This document shows positions 24,929-31,537 of a DNA stretch of 64,000 nt, piece after piece; the first letter of the stretch is position 1; each line of letters opens with the position of its first letter. The stretch covers positions 1,922,001-1,986,000 of the forward strand of contig CAWBKU010000005.1 in the NCBI GenBank assembly GCA_963789535.1, read 5' to 3'. The notes below the pieces were generated by a model, which searched no databases, was not told the origin of the DNA, and saw nothing but the letters and a program-made list of their open reading frames with translations. The position numbers and the translations under genes were made by a program. This DNA is from CAVXHQ01 sp963789535. GTDB lineage: Bacteria; Pseudomonadota; Alphaproteobacteria; Rhodobacterales; Rhodobacteraceae.

Positions 24929-25294
24929 ATGACCGACATGCTCAACGAATACATGCCGATCATGATCTTCCTCGGCCTCGCCATCGGCCTCGGGATCCTC
25001 CTGATCCTCGCCGCCGTGGTCCTCGCCGTGCGCAACCCCGACCCCGAGAAGGTCAGCGCCTACGAATGCGGCTTCAACGCCTTCGACGATGCGCGGATGA
25101 AGTTCGACGTGCGGTTCTATCTGGTGTCGATCCTGTTCATCATCTTCGACCTCGAGGTGGCGTTCCTGTTCCCCTGGGCCGTCGCGTTCAAGGACGTGAG
25201 CATGGTCGGCTTCTGGTCGATGATGGTCTTTCTCGCGGTGCTCACCATCGGCTTCGCCTATGAGTGGAAGAAGGGCGCGCTGGAGTGGCAGTAG
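24929..25294 (+). CDS. nuoA: NADH-quinone oxidoreductase subunit A
   Basis: The 121-residue protein is a three-helix membrane subunit of respiratory complex I at the junction of the peripheral and membrane arms. Family marks are PDPEKVSAYECGFNAFDDARMKFDVRFYLVSILFIIFDLEVAF (quoted here in part only as KVSAYECGF and FIIFDLEVAFLFPW). The start at 24929 is preferred over an ATG at 24911 because GAGAGGA lies upstream of it and the length then equals the Paracoccus homologue. Its 3' end overlaps a convergent TetR gene by 37 nt, and nuoB is 1.6 kb downstream, an unusual break in the subunit order. Confidence 0.94.
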   Translation: MTDMLNEYMPIMIFLGLAIGLGILLILAAVVLAVRNPDPEKVSAYECGFNAFDDARMKFDVRFYLVSILFIIFDLEVAFLFPWAVAFKDVSMVGFWSMMVFLAVLTIGFAYEWKKGALEWQ

Positions 25295-25932
25295 GGTCGG
25301 TCTGACCCGTAGGCCGCAAGGAACACCCGCACCGCCTCGTCCACATGCGCCGCGATGTCGGCGCCGCCGCCGAACCGCGGACGCCCCAGCAGCATAGCCT
25401 CGCTCGTCGGCCCGCCCATCAACAGCCAGTTGAACGTCGCCGCCGCGCGCGCCGCATCGGGCGCATCCAGGCGTCCGGCGTCGTGCCAAAGGGTAAAGGT
25501 CTGCGCCAGCCGCGCGATGGCGCCGCCGGGACCGGCCTCGAACACCGCGACGCCGAAATCGGGGAACCGTCCGGCCTCGGCGATGGCGAGGCGGCGCAGT
25601 TGCATCAGGCCCGGGTCGGTTGCGGTGACGATCTGGCCGCGGCCATGGGCGCGCAGGAACGCCGGAATGTCCGCATCGACGGCGGGTGCCGGCGCCCGCA
25701 TCGACTGGGCCGCGACGGCGGCGTCGATCATCGACTGCGCCATCGCCAGAAACAGCGCCGTCTTGCCGTCGAAATGCGCGTAGATCGTCTGTTTCGATAC
25801 GCCCGCGGCGCTGGCGACCTCGTCCATGCCGGTCTCGGTGAAACCGCGCGACAGGAACAGCGTCTGCGCCGCCGACAGGATGGCGGACTGGGTGCGGCGG
25901 GCGCGGGGTTTGAGGGGGGCGCTATCGGTCAT
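25258..25932 (-). CDS. TetR family transcriptional regulator
   Basis: The 224-residue regulator has a standard N-terminal TetR helix-turn-helix: ILSAAQTLFLSRGFTETGMDEVAS then AGVSKQTIYAHFDGKTALF (each quoted in part). The C-terminal ligand domain is of the TetR_C type with a conserved RRLAIAEAGRFPD segment. The start at 25932 lies 37 nt from a perfect operator-like palindrome at 25969-25984, shared with the divergent DUF6151 gene. It therefore probably represses itself and the two genes 26004-26820. The whole three-gene module is wedged between nuoA and nuoB, and its 3' end overlaps nuoA by 37 nt. Confidence 0.88.
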   Translation of the reverse strand: MTDSAPLKPRARRTQSAILSAAQTLFLSRGFTETGMDEVASAAGVSKQTIYAHFDGKTALFLAMAQSMIDAAVAAQSMRAPAPAVDADIPAFLRAHGRGQIVTATDPGLMQLRRLAIAEAGRFPDFGVAVFEAGPGGAIARLAQTFTLWHDAGRLDAPDAARAAATFNWLLMGGPTSEAMLLGRPRFGGGADIAAHVDEAVRVFLAAYGSDRPYCHSSAPFFHS

Positions 25933-25968
25933 CGGGCGACGATAGGGCGGATCGGATACCAAAGAAAC

Positions 25969-25984
25969 TGGACTCTTGAGTCCA
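25969..25984. promoter_or_regulatory. Operator palindrome for the TetR regulator
   Basis: TGGACTC-TT-GAGTCCA is a perfect 16-bp dyad midway between the divergent starts at 25932 and 26004. Size and position suit a TetR dimer. The left-to-right strand carries TTGAGT within it as a possible -35-like element, and only 19 nt separate the palindrome from the ATG at 26004. Confidence 0.75.
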
Positions 25985-26003
25985 ACTATGTTCCGCTCGC
26001 CCA

Positions 26004-26543
26004 ATGGAACACGTCGAAATCGCCTGCCGCTGCGGCGCCTGCCGGATGCAAGTGACCGGCCCGCCGATCATGGCGGCCGAGTGCCTGTGCACGAGCTGCC
26101 TCAGGGCTGCGGACCGCCTCGAGGCGATGCCCGGGGCAGGGCGGGTGCGGTCCGAGATCGGCGGGACGGCCTATGTCCTGTGCCGCAAGGACCGGGTCCG
26201 TCCGGTCGCCGGAGCCGAGATGCTGGCGCAGATGCGCCTGCGCCCGGACGCGCCGTCGCGGCGGGTCGTCGCCACCTGCTGCGACACGCCGATGTTCCTC
26301 GAGTTCGCAAAGGGGCATTGGCTGTCGCTCTATGCCGATCGGTGGCCGCCGGGCGCGCGCCCGGCGATGCAGGTCCGCACCATGGCGCGCGACTGGAAAG
26401 GTGCCGCATTGCCGGACGACATCCCGAACGCCAGATCGCATACCCTGCGGTTCATGTGGCGCCTGATGCGCGCCTGGGCGGCGATGGGATTCCGCGCGCC
26501 GACACTCGATTACGTTGTCCGGGAGGTAGGCCATGAACGATGA
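26004..26543 (+). CDS. DUF6151 family protein, GFA-like zinc-binding
   Basis: The 179-residue protein has paired cysteine motifs: CRCGAC near the N-terminus (about residues 8-13), CLCTSC (about residues 28-33) and a later CCDTP. This matches the zinc-binding layout of the GFA/CENP-V fold, and I recognise it as the DUF6151 group. No enzyme activity is established. There is no Shine-Dalgarno before the ATG, and the operator lies 19 nt upstream, so the message may be nearly leaderless. It is divergent from the TetR gene, presumably its repressor, and overlaps the next gene by 11 nt. Confidence 0.78.
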   Translation: MEHVEIACRCGACRMQVTGPPIMAAECLCTSCLRAADRLEAMPGAGRVRSEIGGTAYVLCRKDRVRPVAGAEMLAQMRLRPDAPSRRVVATCCDTPMFLEFAKGHWLSLYADRWPPGARPAMQVRTMARDWKGAALPDDIPNARSHTLRFMWRLMRAWAAMGFRAPTLDYVVREVGHER

Positions 26544-26820
26544 AACGATGGAAGTTCTGACCGCCAGGGGCAAACCCTGGCGCGTCAATCGCACAAAGTT
26601 CGAGGCGATGGACGCGGCACTGATGTCCGTCCTGCCGAAGGGCGCGCCGGGCCTGACCTTTGCCGAGGCCAAGGCGGCACTCTTGCCGAAACTGGACGAG
26701 GCACTGTTTCCCGGCGGCGACAAGGCGGGCTGGTGGATCAAGGCGGTGCAGCTCGACCACGAATTCCGCGGCACGATCGCGCGCGGCCCGGGCAGCCCGC
26801 TGAAACTCTACCGGCCCTAG
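26533..26820 (+). CDS. DUF6958 family small protein
   Basis: This 95-residue soluble protein shows the pattern of the DUF6958 family: RGKPWRVNRTKFEAMDAALM, then LPKGAPGLTFAEAKAALLPKL, FPGGDKAGWWIKAVQLD and a C-terminal SPLKLYRP (segments quoted separately). The fold looks like a small winged-helix-type domain, which is inference. It overlaps the DUF6151 gene by 11 nt, with GGGAGG before its ATG, so both are under the TetR operator. Its function is unknown. nuoB begins 76 nt downstream and is probably reached by readthrough from the nuo or TetR-controlled promoter. Confidence 0.78.
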   Translation: MNDETMEVLTARGKPWRVNRTKFEAMDAALMSVLPKGAPGLTFAEAKAALLPKLDEALFPGGDKAGWWIKAVQLDHEFRGTIARGPGSPLKLYRP

Positions 26821-26896
26821 GGGCGCGGCGGTTCAACGCGTTGACCATCCGGGTCCGGCGGCATACATCGGGACCAGCCGCACCGAGGAGCCGTCG

Positions 26897-27430
26897 ATGA
26901 GCGTCACCACGTCCGAATATGCCGCGGGTCCGGACCGCGAGGCCGCGACCGGCGCCCTGAACGCCGAGTTGCAGGACAAGGGCTTCCTCGTCACCTCGAC
27001 CGCCGACCTCATCAACTGGGCGCGCACCGGGTCGCTGCACTGGATGACTTTCGGGCTGGCGTGTTGCGCGGTCGAGATGATGCACACCTCGATGCCGCGC
27101 TATGACCTCGAACGGTTCGGCACCGCCCCGCGCGCCTCGCCGCGCCAGTCCGACCTGATGATCGTGGCAGGCACGCTCACCAACAAGATGGCGCCGGCAC
27201 TGCGCAAGGTCTATGACCAGATGCCGGAACCGCGCTATGTGATCTCGATGGGCAGTTGCGCCAACGGCGGCGGCTATTACCACTACAGCTATTCGGTGGT
27301 GCGCGGCTGCGACCGGATCGTGCCGGTGGACATCTACGTCCCCGGCTGCCCGCCGACCGCCGAGGCGCTGCTCTACGGCATCTTGCAATTGCAGCGCAAG
27401 ATACGCCGCACCGGCACCATCGTCCGCTAG
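26897..27430 (+). CDS. nuoB: NADH-quinone oxidoreductase subunit B
   Basis: The 177-residue subunit carries iron-sulfur cluster N2, the last electron donor to quinone in complex I. Cluster ligands are the tandem cysteines in FGLACCAVEM (Cys56/57), the Cys of GSCANGGG and that of PGCPPTAEAL. The sequence from residue 27 on is typical of the alphaproteobacterial NuoB. GAGGAG lies upstream of the ATG. nuoC follows after 14 nt. The gap of 1.6 kb between nuoA and nuoB is filled by the TetR module. Confidence 0.97.
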   Translation: MSVTTSEYAAGPDREAATGALNAELQDKGFLVTSTADLINWARTGSLHWMTFGLACCAVEMMHTSMPRYDLERFGTAPRASPRQSDLMIVAGTLTNKMAPALRKVYDQMPEPRYVISMGSCANGGGYYHYSYSVVRGCDRIVPVDIYVPGCPPTAEALLYGILQLQRKIRRTGTIVR

Positions 27431-27444
27431 ACCGGGAGAGACCG

Positions 27445-28056
27445 ATGACCGAAGCCCTCACCGAACTCGGACAGCATATCGAGCTGAAACGCCCCGATTG
27501 CGTGCTGTCCTGGGACGTCGCACACGGCGAGTTGACCGTCGATGTGGCGCTGGCCTCGCTCACCGGGCTGGTCGAGTTCCTCAAGGTCGACCGCACCTGC
27601 CTGTTCTCCTCTCTCGTCGACATCACGGCGGTGGATTATCCCGGCCGGGCCAAGCGGTTCGACGTGATCTATCACTTCCTGTCGATGTATCAGAACCACC
27701 GCATCCGCCTGCGCGTGCAGGTCCGCGAGGAGGACATGGTGCCGTCGATCATCGGCATCCATCCGTCCGCCAACTGGTTCGAGCGCGAGGTCTTCGACAT
27801 GTTCGGCCTGCTGTTCTCGGGGCATCCCGATCTGCGCCGCATCCTCACCGACTATGGCTTTCGCGGGCATCCGCTGCGCAAGGATTTCCCGACGACGGGC
27901 TATACGGAGGTGCGCTATGACGAGGTGCAGAAGCGGGTGGTCTACGAGCCCGTCAGCCTCGTGCAGGAATACCGGCAGTTCGATTTTCTGAGCCCCTGGG
28001 AGGGCGCGAAATACGTGATGCCGGGGGATGAGAAGGCGAAGGAAGAGGCGACGTGA
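27445..28056 (+). CDS. nuoC: NADH-quinone oxidoreductase subunit C
   Basis: The 203-residue 30-kDa subunit sits in the peripheral arm of complex I and contacts NuoB and NuoD. The family signature is the stretch WFEREVFDMFGLLFSGHPDL, followed by LRRILTDYGFRGHPLRKDFP. The start at 27445 has GGGAGAG upstream. The C-terminus EEAT stops at a TGA overlapping the GTG of a small membrane protein. It is separate from NuoD, unlike the fused NuoCD of enterobacteria. Confidence 0.97.
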   Translation: MTEALTELGQHIELKRPDCVLSWDVAHGELTVDVALASLTGLVEFLKVDRTCLFSSLVDITAVDYPGRAKRFDVIYHFLSMYQNHRIRLRVQVREEDMVPSIIGIHPSANWFEREVFDMFGLLFSGHPDLRRILTDYGFRGHPLRKDFPTTGYTEVRYDEVQKRVVYEPVSLVQEYRQFDFLSPWEGAKYVMPGDEKAKEEAT

Positions 28057-28268
28057 ACGATCCCGTCCTTCTTTCGCAAATGTTCAGCGTCGGTGTCGCG
28101 ATCATCGTCGTTGCAGCGACGCCGGTCTACTTTCTTTTGATGCGGACTGGATTGCCTCGCATGTTGATAGCACTATGCGCGGTTCCGCTGGTGGGAATGA
28201 TCGTTCTGCTCTGGGTGATAGCGATCCTCCCCTGGCCGGACGCGGAACGGACGGTAAAGGAAGCATGA
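28053..28268 (+). CDS. Small two-helix membrane protein between nuoC and nuoD
   Basis: The 71-residue protein starts at a GTG overlapping the nuoC stop codon, and its own stop overlaps the nuoD start. Two hydrophobic segments (about residues 12-31 and 37-59) are separated by the short basic loop RTGLPR, and the C-terminus is PDAERTVKEA. It has no enzyme motif. Base composition is slightly AT-richer than the flanking nuo genes. Co-translation with nuoC and nuoD suggests a role in membrane-arm docking or assembly, but that is only inference from position. Confidence 0.7.
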   Translation: MNDPVLLSQMFSVGVAIIVVAATPVYFLLMRTGLPRMLIALCAVPLVGMIVLLWVIAILPWPDAERTVKEA

Positions 28269-29509
28269 TGGACGGTGACATCCGCCAGAACCGCTATGAC
28301 GACGGCAGCACCGACGCGCTGACCGGCGAGCAGCGGATCCGCAACTTCAACATCAACTTCGGCCCGCAACACCCTGCGGCGCATGGGGTTCTTCGGCTCG
28401 TCCTCGAACTCGACGGCGAGATCGTGGAGCGCTGCGACCCGCACATCGGACTTCTGCATCGCGGCACCGAAAAGCTGATGGAGAGCCGGACCTACCTCCA
28501 GAACCTGCCGTATTTCGACCGGCTCGACTATGTCGCGCCGATGAATCAGGAACACGCCTGGTGCCTCGCCATCGAGCGACTGACCGGCACCCCGGTGCCG
28601 CGCCGCGCCAGCCTCATCCGCGTCCTCTATTCCGAGATCGGGCGCATCCTGTCGCACCTTCTCAACGTCACCACGCAGGCGATGGACGTCGGCGCCCTCA
28701 CGCCGCCGCTCTGGGGCTTCGAGGAGCGCGAGAAGCTGATGATCTTCTACGAGCGGGCCTGCGGCGCGCGCCTCCACGCGGCCTATTTCCGTCCCGGCGG
28801 CGTGCATCAGGATCTGCCGCCCGCCCTCATCGACGATATCGAGACGTGGTGCGGCACCTTCCCCAAGGTGCTCGACGACATCGACGGACTGCTGACCGAG
28901 AACCGCATCTTCAAGCAGCGCAACGCCGATATCGGCGTCGTCACCGAGGCCGAGATTCAGGACTGGGGCTTTTCCGGCGTCATGGTCCGTGGTTCCGGGT
29001 TCGCCTGGGATCTGCGCCGCGCGCAGCCCTACGAATGTTACGACGAAATGGAGTTCATGATCCCGGTCGGCAAGAACGGCGACTGCTATGACCGCTATCT
29101 GTGCCGGATGGCCGAGATGCGCGAATCGGTGAAGATCATGCTGCAATGCGTGACCAAGCTGCGCGCGCCCGAGGGGCAGGGCCCGGTCATGGAGCGTGGC
29201 AAGATGGCGCCGCCGAGCCGGGGCGAGATGAAGACCTCGATGGAGGCGTTGATCCACCACTTCAAGCTCTATACCGAAGGGTTCCACGTGCCCGCGGGCG
29301 AGGTCTACGCCTGCGTCGAGGCGCCCAAGGGCGAGTTCGGCGTGTTCCTCGTGGCGGACGGCACCAACCGCCCCTACCGCGCCAAGATCCGCGCCCCCGG
29401 CTACCTGCATTTGCAGGCGATGGACCATGTCGCCACGGGGCACCAGCTCGCCGACGTCGCCGCGATCATCGGCACGATGGACGTCGTCTTCGGCGAGATC
29501 GACCGCTGA
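28268..29509 (+). CDS. nuoD: NADH-quinone oxidoreductase subunit D
   Basis: The 413-residue 49-kDa subunit forms the quinone-binding pocket with NuoB. Typical segments are RNFNINFGPQHPAAHGVLRL (His pair near the quinone site), HIGLLHRGTEKLME, YFDRLDYVAPMNQEHAW and GVMVRGSGFAWDLRR. The second of two adjacent ATGs (28268) is chosen: it gives MDGDIRQNRYDDG, the usual alphaproteobacterial N-terminus, and places AAAGG at better spacing; 28265 is the alternative. It overlaps the preceding small gene by one base. The next gene is on the opposite strand, so the nuo message continues across an antisense gene to nuoE. Confidence 0.97.
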   Translation: MDGDIRQNRYDDGSTDALTGEQRIRNFNINFGPQHPAAHGVLRLVLELDGEIVERCDPHIGLLHRGTEKLMESRTYLQNLPYFDRLDYVAPMNQEHAWCLAIERLTGTPVPRRASLIRVLYSEIGRILSHLLNVTTQAMDVGALTPPLWGFEEREKLMIFYERACGARLHAAYFRPGGVHQDLPPALIDDIETWCGTFPKVLDDIDGLLTENRIFKQRNADIGVVTEAEIQDWGFSGVMVRGSGFAWDLRRAQPYECYDEMEFMIPVGKNGDCYDRYLCRMAEMRESVKIMLQCVTKLRAPEGQGPVMERGKMAPPSRGEMKTSMEALIHHFKLYTEGFHVPAGEVYACVEAPKGEFGVFLVADGTNRPYRAKIRAPGYLHLQAMDHVATGHQLADVAAIIGTMDVVFGEIDR

Positions 29510-29513
29510 CGCG

Positions 29514-30692
29514 CTAGCCCGCGAATTGCGCCGCCCGCTCGGGCCAGCGGACGCGGGCGGCCACGGCAAAGTCGGCGGCCAGTTCGGGCCGGTGCGCCAC
29601 CAGAAGTTTCGACAGGAACACCGCGAGCACGGCGTTGTCCGATTGCTCGACGGCCTCGGACAGTTCGGCGATCGCGGCGTCGGGCTGGCCCGATGCCACC
29701 AGAAGATCCGCAAGCAGACGCCGGTTCATCGCCAGATGCGGGTGCGTCCCGAGGACCTGCCGCATCTCGCCGATCCCGACCTCGGGCCGCCCGATGCCGG
29801 CATAGGCCCGCGCCCGCAGGATGCGTGCGGCATTGTTTGTCGCGAACGCCTCGAACGTCTCTGCGGCATCGTCGATGAGGGTTGCGGCGTCCGCGAACCG
29901 CCCGTCGTCGAGGGCCCGCCCGGTCTCGCCGATGGCATATTGCAGCGACTGCTCGCTCGCCTGCCGCAGCCGGGCCACGAGGGCGTCGGTCCGCCCGGCC
30001 AGCGCATCCTCGAAGTTCTGCGTCGCGTTGCGGGACGGCGTCATCGCGGTAGCGGCGCGGTGGCCGAGGGACGGCAGGTCGATGCCGGTGAAACCGTCGC
30101 CCAGCAGGTCGCGCTGATAGACGTCGTGGCGGAAATCGGGGTCGCAGACGATATAGGTCCGCGGCGCGAGGTCGGCCTGCCGCACCGCCATGTCGCCGTT
30201 CGCGGCGGCGTCGAAGTGTCGCGCATAGCGCCGGTCGTCGTTGCCCGTGACTGCGGGGTCGATGGTGATCTGCGGCGAGAAGGCGAGGCTCGCGTCGGTG
30301 CCCATCGCGCGCGCATGTTTCAGCACGCCGTAGCCGCCCATCGAGGCGCCATAGCCGATGCTCGGGCGGTCCTTGCGCGCCGCGATCAGCTGCGCGCAGA
30401 CCCGCGCCTCTGCCACCGGATACCAGTTCGGGGCGGTGGGGACGACCATGTAGAGGTCGATGCCGCACTTGCGCGCCAGATTGAGCGCAAAGCCGGACCG
30501 ACCGTTGGCGCGCGCATACATCGCGTGGAACGTGACCAGCGAGTAGGGCGTGGCCCCGGGCAGATGCAGGAGCTGCATGTCGCGGCCGTCGAACAGCACA
30601 TGGGGATGATCGTCGCGTGGCACCGCCGGTCCCTGTCCCAAGGTCTTGAGTTGATCCGGAGGCACGTCACACCGCCCGTCCCATGCGGTCAA
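29514..30692 (-). CDS. Alpha/beta-hydrolase-like protein with TPR-like C-terminal half
   Basis: The 392-residue protein lies antisense between nuoD and the next plus-strand gene. The first half resembles an alpha/beta hydrolase: GYGASMGGYGVLKHA provides a G-x-S-x-G nucleophile elbow, preceded by a strand (DLYMVVPTAPNWYP) and followed by SPQITIDP. The second half, from about residue 235, is all-helical and Ala-rich in 34-residue-like spacing (ARAYAGIGRPEVGIGEMRQV, LLADLLVASGQPDAAIAELS), suggesting TPR repeats. No signal peptide is seen. Such two-part proteins occur in Rhodobacterales, but I know of no assigned role. Orientation separates it from complex I function. Confidence 0.72.
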   Translation of the reverse strand: MTAWDGRCDVPPDQLKTLGQGPAVPRDDHPHVLFDGRDMQLLHLPGATPYSLVTFHAMYARANGRSGFALNLARKCGIDLYMVVPTAPNWYPVAEARVCAQLIAARKDRPSIGYGASMGGYGVLKHARAMGTDASLAFSPQITIDPAVTGNDDRRYARHFDAAANGDMAVRQADLAPRTYIVCDPDFRHDVYQRDLLGDGFTGIDLPSLGHRAATAMTPSRNATQNFEDALAGRTDALVARLRQASEQSLQYAIGETGRALDDGRFADAATLIDDAAETFEAFATNNAARILRARAYAGIGRPEVGIGEMRQVLGTHPHLAMNRRLLADLLVASGQPDAAIAELSEAVEQSDNAVLAVFLSKLLVAHRPELAADFAVAARVRWPERAAQFAG

Positions 30693-30808
30693 GCGATGAC
30701 GCCGCAGGGGCGCAGAATGCCGCCCGTTGTTGCCCGCGCGACTCGCCCCGAGCCCGAACGCCGGGCCGTCTCGCCAAACTCGACTGGCGCCTGCGGGTGG
30801 TCATGCTA

Positions 30809-30856
30809 GAATGACCCCCGAAGGCCCGATGGGGCCACAGCGCCTCGAGGTCATTC
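30809..30856 (+). promoter_or_regulatory. Two-stem leader masking the ribosome site of the lipoprotein gene
   Basis: GAATGACC (30809-30816) pairs with GGTCATTC (30849-30856), enclosing a second hairpin GGCCC-GATG-GGGCC (30823-30836). The closing arm includes part of the GAGG Shine-Dalgarno and ends one base before the ATG at 30858, so folding would hide the start site. Confidence 0.5.
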
Positions 30857-30857
30857 C

Positions 30858-31181
30858 ATGAAAACAACGTCCCCCCGTCTTCTTGCCGTGACGATCGCGG
30901 GCCTCGCGCTCGCCGCCTGCGCGCCGGCGCTGCCCGCTCCGCCGGAGTTCGGCACGCCCCGCGCGCCCGCCCCCGTCCCCGATCCGCCCGAGGTGCGCCT
31001 CGTCGCGGCGATCGAGACCCAGGGCTGTGTGCTGACCGCCGACAACGTGGGCTCGATCCTGCTGGCGGCCAACCTGACGCAGGCCGAACTCGTCGACATC
31101 ACGCCGCGTCTGGCCGAGGCGGGCCGTGCCGAGGTGTCGGGTGAAGGTGCTATCCGCGTCCTGACGGACCGGTGCGTCTGA
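30858..31181 (+). CDS. Small lipoprotein in the nuo operon
   Basis: The 107-residue protein has a lipoprotein signal with lipobox LAAC (Cys21), then a Pro-rich linker, and a short C-terminal domain of about 60 residues containing two further cysteines (TQGCVLTADN and LTDRCV at the end), which could form a disulfide. The pattern recalls small Rhodobacterales lipoproteins with a predicted NADH dehydrogenase operon location. GAGG precedes the ATG and may be masked by a two-stem leader. It restarts the plus-strand nuo series after the antisense gene. Function is unknown. Confidence 0.7.
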   Translation: MKTTSPRLLAVTIAGLALAACAPALPAPPEFGTPRAPAPVPDPPEVRLVAAIETQGCVLTADNVGSILLAANLTQAELVDITPRLAEAGRAEVSGEGAIRVLTDRCV

Positions 31182-31182
31182 G

Positions 31183-31335
31183 GTGGAGATCGTGTCCGCG
31201 CCCGACGTCATGTTTCCCGCCCTGCGCGTCATCGACATCGCGGGCGGGTTTCTCGGCGTCACCCTCGGCCCGAACCTCTTTCATGCGCTGCCCCTGCTGG
31301 CGGTCTCGTTGCTGACCTTCGATGTCTGGCTCTGA
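31183..31335 (+). CDS. Micro-membrane protein (50 aa) in the nuo operon
   Basis: A GTG one base after the preceding stop opens a 50-codon frame. The protein is mostly hydrophobic, with segments around FLGVTLGPNLF and ALPLLAVSLLTFDVWL; a charged Asp-Ile-Ala turn lies between. A second GTG at 31192 and an ATG at 31210 are alternative starts; GGAG at 31185 is too close to judge. It looks like one or two short membrane helices. The position in the operon and clean coding pattern support it, but it is unconfirmed. Confidence 0.5.
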   Translation: MEIVSAPDVMFPALRVIDIAGGFLGVTLGPNLFHALPLLAVSLLTFDVWL

Positions 31336-31337
31336 CG

Positions 31338-31376
31338 CATCCCCTGCCGGACCGGTCCTGCGACCGGCAGGGGATG
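31338..31376 (+). repeat. 13-bp perfect hairpin between two micro-ORFs
   Basis: CATCCCCTGCCGG (31338-31350) is fully complementary to CCGGCAGGGGATG (31364-31376) across a 13-nt loop that itself contains GGACCGGTCC. It starts 2 nt after the stop of the 50-codon ORF and ends 7 nt before the next ATG. No U-tract follows, so an mRNA stabiliser, processing site or partial terminator is more likely than a full terminator. Confidence 0.65.
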
Positions 31377-31383
31377 GTCGGGG

Positions 31384-31518
31384 ATGATTGGACTCTTCGT
31401 CTTCTCCCCGATATTCGGTCCCGGCCTCGGTGTCTTTGCCCTCGCTGCCGCGGCCCTGCCACCCGGTCAGCCCGTCGGACTGATCCTCGCCGCCATCCTG
31501 ATGGCCCCTGCGGCCTGA
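31384..31518 (+). CDS. Micro-membrane protein (44 aa) upstream of nuoE
   Basis: The ATG at 31384 starts a 44-codon frame encoding a Gly/Ala/Pro-rich hydrophobic peptide: MIGLFVFSPIFGPGLGVFAL, then a PPGQPVG turn and a second hydrophobic stretch LILAAILMAPAA. It looks like a two-helix hairpin. A G-rich stretch overlaps the ribosome-site position. It sits between a strong hairpin and nuoE (19 nt downstream). It is unrecognised beyond that; the protein-like, fully hydrophobic content and position favour a real gene. Confidence 0.5.
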   Translation: MIGLFVFSPIFGPGLGVFALAAAALPPGQPVGLILAAILMAPAA

Positions 31519-31537
31519 TGAAATCTGGAGCTGCCCG

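Noticed and set aside
22450..25035. Very long minus-strand ORF (861 codons) across glmS end, alkD-like gene and moaA
   Set aside because: It is antisense to well-recognised genes and reads as an Arg/His/Gly-rich string with no domain; GC-rich third positions create such shadows.
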